Source of the DNA: Ditylenchus dipsaci
Lineage: Eukaryota; Nematoda; Chromadorea; Rhabditida; Anguinidae
Reading direction: 5' to 3'
Length of the DNA: 64,000 nt
Assembly: GCA_004194705.1 (NCBI GenBank)
Contig: SADC01001375.1
Span: 186,001-250,000 of the forward strand
Shown piece by piece: positions 10,156-21,477 of this stretch. The notes beneath the pieces were generated by a model. That model did not search any database, was not told the origin of the DNA, and worked only from the letters and a program-made list of their open reading frames with translations. A program made the position numbers and the translations under genes. Position 1 is the first letter of the stretch; each line of letters begins with the position of its first letter.

Positions 10156-11681
10156 TATATACGGTGAGAAAAGAACGATGGTGCGCTCACATCATTGCTG
10201 CGTGCGGGATTTTTTTAAATAACAGAACCATCATACAGAAAGTCGAAAACCTCAGAAAATGGCTCTAGCCCTGGTGCAAATCACTAATTAAATATATATT
10301 CAACCCAGTGTTTTCAAACATTAAAGTAATTAAAATCAATAAAAAAAGTATATTTTAGTGTCCAAGTGTATTTTCCTACCAAAATTTACACCTACAGCAT
10401 TTCAATTTGAACAAAAATTCGAATGCCGCTGTGCGGATTCGAACTTGAGAATCTAGAAATCAGGCTAATAATAGCCCTTTTTAAATATATATTTAAAAAA
10501 AGACAGAAAAAGGTGATGATTTTAGTGAACAAGCAATTAGTCAGGCCAACTAACTGAGAACAAATTTAGGGCCAAAGATCCGGAAGGTCTGGCTGCCCAT
10601 CCCTTGCTGAGTGTTCATCCAGCCGAGGACAGGCCTAATTAATGGACTTTCTCTTCGACAGCCTGGTTGAATCGATCGCCTACACTCACTCTAAAACACA
10701 AGGATCATGTGTTTTTGTCCGAATATATGGCTGGCATTTGCAAGTTGCAGTATTAATTGGACAGTCAACGAAAACTTAGTGATCATCCACCTTAACTTCA
10801 ATTCTTCCCAGGCTTCACTAAATCTATGACGATTTTCGAAATTTTCAAAAACCGATTGAAAAATAAATTTTGAATCCTTCCATTTTTGGACCACATTTAG
10901 CAATCAGAGTGAGAAAAAGACGTAAAAATAGAAGTTAAAGAGTCCTGCTCACCTGTTCAAAATGTGTCCCCGCCAATTCAATTTTTTTTCTAATTTCCGA
11001 ATTTCGAACAGGTGAGCATGCTCCTTTAAAAAGAACTGGAACCCAGGGTTACGTTTAAACGGTCATGCCCGTGCGTTTCAAAAAATTTAGGGCGGGAACC
11101 AGCAATTTGTTTGAATCGTTCCATTTTTCACTCGTTTTGCCTCAAATCTATTATTGATGACTTATACTAGAACGCTTATAGAAAACAGTCAAGAGGGAAA
11201 AAAATTGCTGGTCCCCCCCCCCCCCCCCCCCCCCCGCCTTAATTGTAGTGTAACGCGCTGGTATGCCCCTTTAATAGAAAAAAATTTCAAAATTTTCAAA
11301 AAAATCACCTTCAAAAACACAATCCTTGAAATATTTGGGACCAGACTGTGAAAAATGAACTGAGAAAAGACTTAAAAATTGAGGCTAAAAATATGCTGTA
11401 CTGTAGATAGGAACGAACTTTGAGGTGGGGCCGTTAAAAAGAGGTTTCGCTGTGAACAAATTCAGATTTTCATCAAGCAACATAAATAGGATTGTCGAGT
11501 CGAGGCCTCAATTTCGAGTTTTGGACTCGAAAACTTGAAAATTTCGAGTTTCGGGTCAAGTCGAGGCCTCGAAAATTTGCGAGTTCATTCGAGTCCTCGA
11601 GTAGAGGTTTGGCAAAATTTACACAGACTAACATAAAGCATCCTGAATGAGAATGTCCAAGGTGCGACTTTTTGTGGTGCA
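10156..11681. other. No confident gene; small palindrome and pogo-like half
   Basis: 10,937-11,030 is a palindrome (GCTCACCTGTTCAAAATG with its inverse near 11,008). 11,213-11,236 is a long C run. 11,240-11,455 looks like the right half of a pogo-like element (GAACGAACTTTGAGGTGGGG). A relatively GC-rich, non-repetitive stretch at 10,560-10,700 has no recognisable product. Confidence 0.4.
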
Positions 11682-12054
11682 TAGACGTTTCCCCAAATGA
11701 AACTTTTTTCATTTTGGGGAAACGTTTCCCCAAAATGAAACTCAAAAGAGTAAAATATCTCTAAGGGTATATATGGAGATACTTATTTAGACATATTAAG
11801 GGTATTTGGCCGCTTCGCGGCCAAAGACCAGCACACTCCACATTGCAAGGGATAGGGGTACATACATGTGTTAACCCCTGACCCTTGCAATGTGGAATAT
11901 GCTGGACTTTGGCCATCACATTCAGCCAAATACCCTTGATATGTCTAAATAAGTATCTCCATATATACCCTTAGAGATATTTTACTCTTTTGAGTTTCAT
12001 TTTGGGAAACGTTTCCCCAAAATGAAAAAAGTTTCATTTTGGGGAAACGTCTAT
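11682..12054. mobile_element. Palindromic MITE, GACGTTTCCCCAAAATGAAA ends
   Basis: Near-perfect inverted repeat of about 370 bp. GACGTTTCCCC and TTTCATTTTGGGG motifs at the left are matched at the right end. Inner pairs include TAAGGGTATATATGGAGATAC and GGCCGCTTCGCGGCC with CACACTCCACATTGCAAGGG. A derivative of the same element lies in the spacer at 31,835-32,065. Confidence 0.75.
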
Positions 12055-13280
12055 ATCCCTTTTTGTGAGCGCCTAAATGACTCACCTCCAGCCAAAACCC
12101 AATGAAACGGGCAAATAGTTAAGTGAGTAAAGAAAAATAAAGTGAATAACAAAAAGTTCCTTGGCTGTCCCTTACTGCCACATTTTATTGCTGGCCATAT
12201 TTCATCGAGTCTTGCGTGTGGCTTTCTCCGATCAGAAGGGCTGTTTCCTGCTCACAATTTATTAGGTTTATATATAAAGCTTCAGGCTGCTGGATTAAAT
12301 AACATCTAAATCGGGGGATTAACTAGTCCAGCTGGACAATATTTGACGTATCAAATATCTATTAGTCGCATAAATATTGCTAAATTTATTTTTAATCCAA
12401 CCAATTTGAAGGTGACAAAGTTTGATCTCTATGATGGTAAGAAGAACGACACAAATCTCAGAAACAGGGGTACTTCTTCAGTTCCCTCCTCCCATACTCG
12501 GATTTTTTGAAAAGTGACCCGAAATCACCGCCGAACTCATTTTTATGCAGTTTTATCCATTTCATTTTATCTATTTCTTGACTTTTGTCCACTTCTTATT
12601 GCCATTTTTGAAAAATAAAGATTTTGACTGAAAATTTAAAAAATAAAAAATTATGATTCCTGGAAATGACAAATATTTTGAAAAAGGAAAGATATTATTC
12701 CTGCATGAGCCCATTCCTAATCCATGGATTTTCTCAACTTTTGGTGTAGATAGTTAGCTGAAGGAGTTTGGAAGATTTTGTTTACAAAAACAATTTTTTA
12801 CAATCCCAGTGATGTAGTATAAGTCACATACTCACGGAATGGAACCCCACACACACAGACCACTCAACCAGTCTTGTCCACGCCTGGATTTTATCAACCG
12901 CCACATCAGCCGGTTGATTGATTTTCGGTTGATCATCTGGTTGATAAAGTTGATCAACCGGGGGCGGCCGTGCAAGTATGGTCAGGTTTACAAGTATTTA
13001 AACGACCAAAATAAATGACCAAAAAACCACCAAAGTACGAAATATCTTGATACGATACTATTATAATATAGAAGGTAACCTAAAAGAGGAGAACATCCTA
13101 TTTGAGGAGGGTATTCTAAAATAGGATATTGTAGGATTTTATTATACTAAAATATTCTATCTCAATAAGAAATAGGATGCAAATTTCATCCCTGGGCTTG
13201 TCTAATCGCCGGAAAACAGCCAGTTTGAGGTGGTTTTTTTAATTTTTGATGTTTTTTCGACAAAATCTAAAACGCGCGGC
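12055..13280. other. No gene seen
   Basis: Mostly single-copy-looking AT-rich sequence. At 12,888-12,962 short CGGTTGAT/ATCAACCG words repeat in both orientations. 13,060-13,165 holds loosely inverted AT-rich words (ATCCTATTT, AAATAGGAT). No frame or RNA can be supported. Confidence 0.4.
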
Positions 13281-13800
13281 TACAGTCCACTCTCCATTTA
13301 AAGGGCCATTGCCGTCTCCGACAACGGTTGTCCCCTTCCAATTAAAAAAAATGTCCTAATCATCGAAGTTATGTACCGTATATTCTCTATTAGTCCCTTT
13401 CTAATAGAAGGCCCCCTTAAGGATCTATATATCAGCCTAGAAAAAGAAATTCGCAAATCTGTTTTCGCGTTTTCTTAGTTAACACGAGCTTACCTGATTC
13501 CAATTTTAAAATTTTGGTTGAGCACGCAAAAATCTCAAAATCGACCCAAATTTTTCCGACTTTTTTAGGGTTGAAAAATAGAAGGCCCGGGCTTTCTAAT
13601 AGAGAATATACGGTACGTATTTTTCAACTTGGTTTCTAACAAAACCATACCTAAAATTAAATTCTATGCCTAGTATTGTTAGAAAGCAAGTTGAAAAATC
13701 CGTACAGGAGTTCAATGATTAGGCGAAATTTTTTGAATTGGCTGGGGACAAATCAAAGCAGGTGAAAATGGCCCTTTGAGGACAGAAGTTTGTTCCCACC
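13281..13800. mobile_element. Palindromic element interrupted by a MITE
   Basis: CCTAATCATCGAAGTTATG (about 13,353) is mirrored by GTTCAATGATTAGG (about 13,710), and AACTTGGTTTCTAACA by TGTTAGAAAGCAAGTT. A TACCGTATT-family MITE (13,376-13,613) sits at a TA inside its left arm. The same palindrome without the MITE occurs in the spacer at 31,038-31,267. Confidence 0.65.
13376..13613. mobile_element. TACCGTATT-family MITE, tag AGAAGGCCC
   Basis: It starts CCGTATATTCTCTATTAG after TA and ends TAATAGAGAATATACGG before TA. The TATATT/AATATA variant is matched at both ends. The tag AGAAGGCCC occurs at the left, with GGGCTTTCT at the right. Confidence 0.8.
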
Positions 13801-14199
13801 TAGGGTCCAACCCTTTTTTGCCTCGATGTTTTAAAACTTTTGTGGTTTGGCTCTGACAATATTGTTGAGAATTAATGTTCAATCCTCAAGTCGAAAAATA
13901 TAGGAGGTTTGGTACCACTCTGGTGATTTGTTGAATGTGTGTGTGTAGATGTTAGAGTTCACACAATATTTAATTTTGCACACAATAGTTTATTAGAAAA
14001 ATAGAGAGCAAGAGCTCAAATATATTGAAACCAAACGGAAAAGAGATGGAATCAAAAATTTATTAGAAAAGTGGGTGTAGCTAATACAATGCTTACAAAA
14101 CAAGCAGCTATTTTACAGATTTATATGATAGATACGAAGAAAAGGCTGTTCTCACAAAACAGCCTTTTCTTCCGGAAAAAAAAGAAACAATTTAATATA
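13801..14199. other. No gene; hairpin at 14,131-14,171
   Basis: The only structure is a short perfect stem: AGAAAAGGCTGTT at 14,131 with its inverse AACAGCCTTTTCT ending near 14,171. A (GT)n tract lies near 13,937. Confidence 0.4.
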
Positions 14200-14336
14200 C
14201 CGTATTCTCTCTAATAATCCACTGTGGGATTATTTTACAATCTCCAAAAAATCTCGAAATTGTCAATGGGAAATGGCTCTAACTCTGAAATCCTAGTCAA
14301 AAATCGGGGGCTGTGGGATTATTAGAGCGAATACGG
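14200..14336. mobile_element. TACCGTATT-family MITE at the left edge of the inverted duplication
   Basis: It starts CCGTATTCTCTCTAATAATC after TA and ends ATTATTAGAGCGAATACGG before TA, with the tag ATCCCACAG. The homology of the two duplication arms stops inside this element near 14,250: the right-arm counterpart (53,311-53,404) is cut in the middle of the core. Confidence 0.8.
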
Positions 14337-14704
14337 TAAAAAAGATTTTTTCATTTTCCACTCGAACTTTATGTTCGATAAATTTAATCTGAATATCGCA
14401 AGGATTCTTATTTGGAACTTCTTCGAAAAGGGTCACATTTTTTGCCTTGGTCCCCCCTGTTGTTTTTCTTGAAAAATGTTCACATATGCATGGTCTGAGT
14501 TACAAGTTCCAATACCGCTGGGTGTATTAACTGGTGGACAATAAGTTCCCGGACAACTTTTGAGCTCACTTTTTAAAATAAAAATTTAACGATGAGAAAT
14601 TCCAAAAAATAGGTTTTGTAGCCCTGAATCTCCTCTTCAAAACCGTTTAATTACTTTTATTTATGTTGAAATATTATCAATAAAGTTGGAGAGAGAAAGC
14701 GAAG

Positions 14705-15349
14705 AAATGTGAGGCCAAAACTCCACTCATCTTTGTGCCAAATGGGACAGAAGTGGATGGGCCCGCATATCGCCGAATGCTGGAGACTGAAATAGCGTCA
14801 TGGGCTGAGGCCAACCTGGGCGACCTGACCTGGCTGTGCTTCCAACAAGATGGGGCACCTAGCCACAGGGCATATGAGAATCAGAAGTGGATTGCAGAGA
14901 ACTTCCCAGATGCCATCACAGTGGACCCACACCAACCCCATTGGAGAGTGGGCGCCAAGTCTCCCGACTGGAACGTGATGGACTAAACGTGATGGACCGT
15001 GATTGGCCATACCTCCAGTCAAAGGCGGTAGGATGAAATGGCAGAATCTGCCATTTTAACCGCGGCGTAAATGGCAAAATTGCCATTTTTTGGCCGCGGT
15101 CAAAATGGCAGAATTTGCCATTTTTTCCAGCCATTTTCGCCGCGGTTAAAATGGCAGATTCTGCCATTTCATCCTACCGCCCAGTCAAAAGCCTGCTCTA
15201 TTCCCCACAACTCAATTCCGGCCTTGAAGGCATCGTTGGTCCGAGAATGGGATACAGTTCCCGAAGAATACATTCAAAATGCAACTGATAGTTTCCCAAA
15301 ACGTCTGCGTAAATGCATTGCTGCCAATGGTGGTCATTTTAATGAGTAA
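14705..15349 (+). pseudogene. Tc1/mariner transposase remnant
   Basis: The first frame (to 14,986) reads PLIFVPNGTEVDGPAYRRML and then CFQQDGAPSHRAYENQ and KSPDWNVMD. QQDGAPSH holds the second catalytic Asp and SPDWN the third, 38 residues apart. A 158-bp MITE interrupts the gene, after which the C-terminus continues as VREWDTVPEEYIQNATD and FPKRLRKCIAANGGHFNE, ending at 15,349. These are standard family signatures. The N-terminal DNA-binding part and first Asp are missing, and a stop (MD then TAA) precedes the MITE, so the protein is dead. The right-arm copy lost nearly all of this region. Confidence 0.85.
15024..15181. mobile_element. MITE inside the mariner copy, 8-bp target duplication
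   Basis: GGCGGTAGGATGAAATGGCA is mirrored at the right end (TTTCATCCTACCGCC). The flanking direct repeat CAGTCAAA marks an 8-bp target duplication, as for hAT or Mutator-type elements. It is absent from the right-arm mariner, where this part is deleted. Inner CCATTTT/AAAATGG words are repeated. Confidence 0.75.
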
Positions 15350-15858
15350 AATAAAAAGTGGAATTACAGTTTTGAAGAGGAGATTCAGGGCTACAAAACC
15401 TATTTTTGGAATTTTCTCATCGTTAAATTTTTATTTAAAAGTTGTCCGGGAACTTATTGTCCACCAGTTAGTGAGTTGATTGACTTCTAGCCAAAATGTA
15501 TCAAGCAATCAGTTGGAATTATTTACAGCACTGCTTTAATGTCAGCAACTACCTTTGCTTTGGGATTTCCTACGAATGACTATAAGAACAAAGGAAAATA
15601 GCCAGAAGCCATGTACTTTTGTTTTCATCGCCTCTACCTTCATCTGTTTTATCGACTTCTCAATTGTGATATCAACTTTTAGCCACGAACCCAATGAGTG
15701 AGAGTGAATTTCATGTTTCTTAACGCGGGAACGGCTGTACATTTTTTCTTCATCAAATTTTTTTGTGCTGGTCACATTTTGTAGCTAAGAGTCATGGCCA
15801 CGCAATGGAATTTTTTCCAGCCACATATCGCTGAATTTTTTTGATAAAAATGTGTTTA

Positions 15859-16116
15859 CCGTATTTTCTCTATCAATTACCCCTCTCTAATGATTACCCC
15901 TCTCTATTCATTACCCCCATAGGCACCCTGTATCTCAGCTCAAAAAAATTATTTTGCAAATCTGTTTTTTGCGCTGTCTTAATCACCACGAACTTAGTTG
16001 ATTCCACTTTTTAAAATTCGTTTGAGCACCCAAAAGTCTCAAAATCAAAATATTTTTTTTTCGATTTTTCAAGGGTTGAAAAATAATTACCGGGGTAATT
16101 AATAGAGAAAATACGG
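15859..16116. mobile_element. TACCGTATT-family MITE, left-arm only, tag AATTACCCC
   Basis: It starts CCGTATTTTCTCTATCAATT and ends AATTAATAGAGAAAATACGG, with TA on both sides. The right arm has a single TA at 51,935-51,936 in otherwise matching sequence (AAGAGTAAACACATTTTTAT), so this is an insertion with TA duplication made after the arms were copied. Confidence 0.88.
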
Positions 16117-16496
16117 TACTCTTATTCATTGGGTTAGAGGCTTTAAGAGTCTAAAATGAATTGAAAATTAGTTGGAAAATTTTCACACTAAAATATCTTC
16201 ACCAAACTGATTAGTTTGTGAAGGTTTTGACTCAGCAAGAATATAGTATGCTTGATAGGCAAGGAATAGAAGCTCTAATATTTTTGAAAATTTTCTTAAA
16301 AAATTTCTTTAAAAATTGCGAGCTGATTGCTCGCAAACGAACCAAACGCACAACACTGCTAGCGATATTTGGACAAGACTGCCAAAACAAAACTGGCAAA
16401 TGAAGAGAGAATTGTATAATTTATTCAGGGCAGCACACAGGGCATTTAAGGGGGAGCAAACTTCACATACGCATCGCCTAGGGCGGAGGTTCTAAT

Positions 16497-17873
16497 TAGA
16501 GATGATGGCGGGACGGGACTCCCGTCTCTTCCCAAGGGGTTTTATAAGCAATTCCCGTCCCGGAACTTTTCCCGAATTTTTTTCCAGCGTTCGCATCCCG
16601 GAGTAATTTTCAGCTTCCCGGATTAATTGTCTCGTCCTTACTTTTCAAAATCTGCCTTGTCTCAGAGATTCGAAAGTCCTAGTGAATTTAAGTCTAGTTT
16701 TTATCATCATATGAAATCCGAGAAATGTTTTGTCTTGCTGCGACAAAATTCGCACACAATTTGTAGGTCATCAATTTGTTTGAAGTAAATATTTTGGGTA
16801 ATATTTAATTCTGCACCCTAATTGCTGAAAAATGCTTCCTAATTTCGGGAAAAATGCCCTCTAATTCGAATTGCCCACTAATTAGTGAAAAACGCCCCCT
16901 AATTCGAATTGCACCCTAATCACTGAAAAATGCCCCTAATTTTTTTTCGTCGTTTTTAGTCAAATTTTAAGGAAATTTGCATTTTTAAGTCAAAAAATAA
17001 CTTGGATTGGTCAGAATCACACCCCGGAGTGATCAGAAGCTCCTGAAAGTTGGTTTTTTAGGGGTATATTAAAAGGGGGGGGGGGTGGACTTTTTGAGAA
17101 AATTCGATTGAACGGATCAGAATTTCGGTCCGATCGGCTGAATCACTCAGGATTTCACCCTAAAATACTCAAAACACCATATACCTGAAATTCTGGGCAA
17201 TCCAGCCAATCGGACTGGAATTCTGATCCACCCAATCAATTTTTCGCAAAAACATTATGCCCCCGCCCCCCCCCCACTCTTAGTAAACCACCCCCCCCCC
17301 AAAAAAAACCAACTTTCAGGGCTTCTGGCCATTTCGGGTGGGATTCTGACCAATCCAAGTTATTTTTTAACTAAAAATGTAAATACCCGCAAAATTTTGA
17401 TTAACAACGACGAGAGAAAAAATTAGGGGGCATTTTTCAGTTATTAGGGGGGCAAAACTACACTCAAATATTTTAAGCATGTCTCGAGTTTTCTGCCGGC
17501 TCTCTGTTTTTTATTGAAGCTCTCAGTTGATCTTATGTCTCAATTTGACGAAACATCAAATTAAGACAGGTCGAGGTTAAAGTGATGTCTAGATTTCTCG
17601 TTTTTCATGAAAAAATGCCAAATCTGATATAGATAACCTACACCTAAAATCCAAAAGTAGATGTAGATCATCTATATCAGATTCGGCATTTTTCATAAAA
17701 AACGCGAGATCTAGACATTACTTTCACCTTGACTTCGCACCTCGACCTCCATTGTGAGCAGCGCATAAGAACGAAATTTCAAAACAATTTTACATATATA
17801 CCCGTTTTCTGACTTGTTTGTGCGACTAGATTTCGATCCCATTGTTTAATATTCATGCTTTTAGAGCTATTAG
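16497..17873. other. Shared palindromes, no gene
   Basis: Three blocks, all mirrored in the right arm. 16,500-16,640 is rich in GGGACGGGA/TCCCGTCCC words. 16,800-17,455 is a large palindrome (GCACCCTAATTGCTGAAAAA with its inverse near 17,440) whose centre has G/C runs. 17,567-17,750 is a palindrome (AAAGTGATGTCTAGATTTCT with its inverse) with a TATAGATAACCTACACC centre. The frame at 16,218-16,403 is also in the right arm but has no recognisable motif. Confidence 0.55.
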
Positions 17874-18601
17874 ATGTCCAAGCTTGTGAAAGTTCGACCT
17901 GCTTCTCTCCAGGGCATCAAGAAGGTAAATAATTTTTAACTAATGTGCGAGTAGTTGAAGTAGTGAGTCTTTGAAGTCTTCCACGTCAAAAAGATCGATA
18001 AATTTTAAGTTTTTTAAACTGACTAATGTCAGGACTTTGCTGTCAAATCAGTTTTTCTGTCCTCAAATCAAGCAAAATATTTATTTTTTGGTTTCGCGTG
18101 GACTCTAATCGCTTGTTTCGATGAAATTGTGCGAAATATTCTTGCGCATTCTTTAGCAATTGATTGCGAAGATCTGTCTTTGACTTCAAAGTTAAGTCTC
18201 TATTTTCAGCTCAAAAGAAGAACAAGAGAAAGAAGAACAAGCAAAAGAGAGAGTGGAAGCGCTTCAGAAAGAAATCGAAGAAAAGAAGGTCCTGACTGAG
18301 CTAATAAAGCACTCTCTTACGAAGAAGTTCAATGAAGAGGTACAGATGAAGTTGAATCAGAAGTACAACAAGGGGCTCCAGACACTGAGTGAGATTATGA
18401 ACGAGAAGTACGACAAGAGGCTAAAGAGGGTGAACGAAATCGTCAGGTCAAGAACTTCAAACACAATTACAAAGATGAGATCGACAAACTCAAAAAGGTC
18501 AAGGAGGACAGGAAGATCTGCAAGAAAGAGCTTGAAGAACTCCAAGGACTTGCACTTGGCGAGACTACTCTGAGTAAGTAGCACTATCAGCTTTTATTTT
18601 A

Positions 18602-19707
18602 GTGATGGAAGCGGGACGGGACGGTCCCGAAAGTCCCGAAGAAAATTCAGACAAAAGTCCCGTCCCGGTGGTCCCGAAATTTTGAAACAAAAGTCCCGGT
18701 CCCGAAATTTGAAATAATTCGGGACTTTTTTAAATTTTCCTACAACAGAATTTTACGGTTTTTGTTTTTTCCTGTCTATTTTTGTCGTTTTTAGATCTCA
18801 TATGATTATTACACTCTTGTTTGTGCCTGAGTTTGTTTCTTATCGAACTAAAAAAGAGGATTCAAAGTAAACTCTTCACAAATGGTTCAAGAGTGAACTG
18901 TTTACACTTAGTTCTAAGTAAACTTCCGATTTTAATCAATTTATATTAATCATTGATTTTATTATGCAGCCGGCTGTTCAATTTTCAGACACCCAAAATC
19001 CGAAAAACTGGAGATCGATTTTAAAATTTTTGAGCGCTTAACTATAATCATAAAAAGAGATCAGTAGAGCTCGTTGGACTAAGAAAATACAAAAAGAGCG
19101 ATGTAAAGTATTCGCTCTATGCTGACACATATAGTAGAGGTGTGCATTTCGCCCGAGAGGGATTTTGGGATCAGGATTGAGGCCTTAAAAGAATTTGGGA
19201 TCGGATTACCACGAAAACCACAAAATTATGTAAAAAAAAATTATCTGGCCAAAAATTATTTTTAAAATGCTCATCGGGGTTGGCAATTTCGGGATCGAGA
19301 TTTTCAAAATCGATGGGGAGGGATTCGAGATCGGGATTCAACATCAAAATCCTCGGAATGCGGTTCCAGATTCGAGAGCGATGCCGATCCCGTGCATACC
19401 TCTAATATACAGGATGGCCCGAAAAAATTCGGAAAATTAAAAATTTTCAATTTTTGAAATTTTTTGATCAGAAACTTTTTCCATTGTTTCCATGCATATC
19501 TTCTATATTTCCTGTCCTCGAAATCGAGGAGCCGCAAAATTTGAGAAAATAGAGTATTTACAAATTTTTTTAAAAGTTAACTTTTTACAGTCCCGAACGG
19601 ACTTTTTTCTGGTCCCGGTGAAATTTTTGAAAAGTCCGGTCCCGGTCCCGAAATTTTTTTCTAAAAGTCCCGTCCCGGTAGTCCCGAAATTTGAATATTT
19701 CCATCAC
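18602..19707. mobile_element. Left-arm-only insertion, GTGATGGAAGCGGGACGGG ends
   Basis: Inverted ends (GTGATGG at 18,602 and CCATCAC ending at 19,707) enclose GGTCCCGAAAGTCCCG-type repeats at both sides. It interrupts the last intron of gene A; the right arm has the intron uninterrupted at about 48,890. A TATTTTA direct repeat (7 bp) flanks it. A second element is nested at 19,135-19,404. Confidence 0.75.
19135..19404. mobile_element. Nested hAT-like MITE, TAGAGGTGTGCA ends
   Basis: TAGAGGTGTGCATTTCGCCC at the left and its inverse GTGCATACCTCTA at the right. The form resembles the TAGAGCTGTGCA-type ends at 21,478. Interior words GGGATCGGGATT repeat in both orientations. Class is inferred from the end motif only. 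Confidence 0.55.
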
Positions 19708-19858
19708 TATTTTATTTTCAAAAAATCACCATTCTCAATAGTTTAAAAATGTATTTTTAGACTTCCAGGAAGACGAGCAAAACGAAACCAAGGACCCTGA
19801 CTATGATGAGGAAAATGATTCAGCCGATTATTTCGATGATAGCAATTCCTTGGAATAA

Positions 19859-20974
19859 GTCTTCCTATTACATCACATAGCTTTTCTGTTGAAATTCTCG
19901 TCCTGAATAAATTCTGTTGTTTCTGTGGTTGTGATATTTTTGCCCACTTACTGGTTTCTTAAACTGTGGATGTGAATCAGGGCTATGGCTGTGCACGGTC
20001 TGAATTTCGGTCGGCTGGGCTCGCTGCTTTACTATAAAAGCCCGGCCCGGACCAAAAAGCCCGGAAATTTTTCAAATATTCATTCACCGAAAAAAAAATT
20101 CTCAAAATTTTATCAATTATTTTTATTTTCAACTTTACTTAATATTTTTTGTATATTCACATCAGAAGTCTGCCGGTGAATTATTGGTTGTGTTCACAGG
20201 GTGTCACTAAGTGGTAGTACCTAGGTATGCAGACTGTGGTACCCATGTACATGCAAATTACTAGATTCGAGTTTTTCGGTGGTGATACACATATTCTGCT
20301 AAAAGGGAGGACATATTCTGCCACATTATTGCTCAGTTGGTTAAATATTATTATTTAGAATGTACTAGCAAGGTACTCAATTTACAGTACTTATGTGTAT
20401 ACCATGAAGGTGGTCATCTTCTAGGAATACTGCCCAGGTTTTAAAGTAGTGTTGCCTAGTGTTGATGATCGCAGAGTTGTGGCCGCATACAAAGAAATAT
20501 TGTTTCCTTGAACATTTCCTAACTAATTGAATTCCAAAAAAATCGTATATTTTTTAGGGAGTCAAGTAATGTCAAGCCAAATAGCAATCTTTCATGTTCG
20601 CAACTCGCACTTCAATACATTTGTGCAGCCGCCTCTCTCAATCACTAATCACCTGGTTGATTTTTTGTGGAAGCTTATTTAACTACTAAGTCATCGATTG
20701 AAAGTACTCGAAATTTTCTGACTGTGTTTTATTAATTTGGCTTCGACTTTGACCTGAAGACGGCCGAATAATGTTTTTAGAAACATACCACAAGTTTTGT
20801 TAATAAGGGAACATTTTTATATCATCTGGTTTTCGTTTCATTCCTAAGCCTTTCCTGTCATGGAAAATCTATCAATCTAGAGTTTTTTGATTGAACAAGT
20901 TTAGATAATAAATTTAATGTGCCATAATTATCTCCAATTTTATTTCTCCTAATTCTATTAATATTTGCTTTTAG
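19859..20974. other. No gene; sequence shared with the right arm
   Basis: About 1.1 kb mirrored at 45,996-48,740, where the right arm carries two extra insertions. Contains GGCTGTGCACGGTCTGAATT near 19,990, similar to hAT-type ends. The empty site for the right-arm pogo-like element is the TA at 20,786-20,787. GCTTTTAG directly before the gene B start codon may be a splice or trans-splice acceptor. Confidence 0.5.
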
Positions 20975-21455
20975 ATGGGCTCCAAGTCATTTGTTCTGCC
21001 TTCTGAAACTATGCAAAAGATTGTTGCTCATTTCTCACTGATCGATTGCAAAGATCTGGTTTTGACTTCAAAGATCTTGTCTTCTCACTCTCTGATTCGT
21101 TTGAAAAAATATAAGAAAGTAGGTGTTGCTGTTACAAACTTCTCTACTCTCAATTTCAGCTAGAAATGAAGAGGAGAAAGAAGCAAAAGAGGGTGGACGC
21201 TTTTGAAAAAATTAAACGAAGTAAACAACGTACTGGATGAGTCTATCGAGGAGATGTTCGAGAGTTGACAGGAAGTTTGGGAAGAGTTGAAGGAAAAGTC
21301 CTTTAAGAGAGTGTTCGAGAGGATGGAGAGGAAGTTTTGGAAAAAGTCAGAGGAAGGATCCGCCGAAAAGATGTTGGAGAATATGGCAAAGGAGGGTTGG
21401 AAGAAATTGAGAATGAGATCAATGGAATCAAGAAAATCAAAAAAAAATTTCTTGA
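20975..21455 (+). pseudogene. Gene B (left copy): F-box-like protein, broken
   Basis: Exon 1 (20,975-21,118) encodes 48 residues with an F-box-like motif (SFVLPSETMQKIVAHFSLID, then CKDLVLTSK). A 41-nt intron (21,119-21,159) follows. Exon 2 starts LEMKRRKKQKRVD and then frameshifts near 21,202, where one extra T is present compared with the right copy. A later deletion fuses the two internal FERM-RKFW repeats. The right-arm copy B' reads through, so B is the decayed member. An hAT-like element has landed in its poly(A) signal region just downstream. Confidence 0.75.
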
Positions 21456-21477
21456 GACCTCTTGATACTAATAAAAC

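Larger units (their letters stand above)
14528..15470 (+). mobile_element. mariner-like element, left-arm copy
   Basis: The element runs from TAACTGGTGGACAATAAGTT to its inverse ending CCACCAGTTA, with TA duplications at 14,528-14,529 and 15,469-15,470. Terminal inverted repeats are about 110 bp and extend to GGTTTTGTAGCCCTGAATC. At 943 bp including a nested MITE it is shorter than a full mariner, so the 5' part of the transposase is gone. An unoccupied copy of its target lies at 51,440-51,560. Confidence 0.88.
17874..19858 (+). pseudogene. Gene A (left copy): F-box-like / coiled-coil protein, broken
   Basis: The first exon ATG at 17,874 reads MSKLVKVRPASLQGIKK and ends at GTAAAT (17,925). 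At 18,099-18,192 is a decayed F-box-like module (EIVRNILAHSLAIDCEDLSL), clearly related to gene B. Next come a TTTTCAG acceptor and a Lys/Glu-rich coiled-coil region (from about 18,210) with repeats such as NEKYDKRLKRVNEIV. The last exon (19,761-19,858) encodes an acidic tail rich in Asp/Glu and ends at TAA; AATAAA follows near 19,904. Compared with the right copy, about 60 nt around NEKYDK and part of KEKRSKEV are missing, and a 1.1-kb element sits in the last intron. Function is unknown. Confidence 0.6.

Noticed and set aside
10425..10460. tRNA-like T-arm (GGATTCGAACT) on the minus strand; similar words near 2,955 and 7,553
   Set aside because: The T stem does not pair and no acceptor, D or anticodon stems can be placed around any of them.
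11213..11236. Long C run as a functional site
   Set aside because: Similar G/C runs appear in several MITE centres with lengths that differ between arms, as expected for slippage.
15542..15775. 77-codon minus frame shared in part with the right arm
   Set aside because: The right-arm copy has stops and indels in this frame, so there is no sign of coding constraint.
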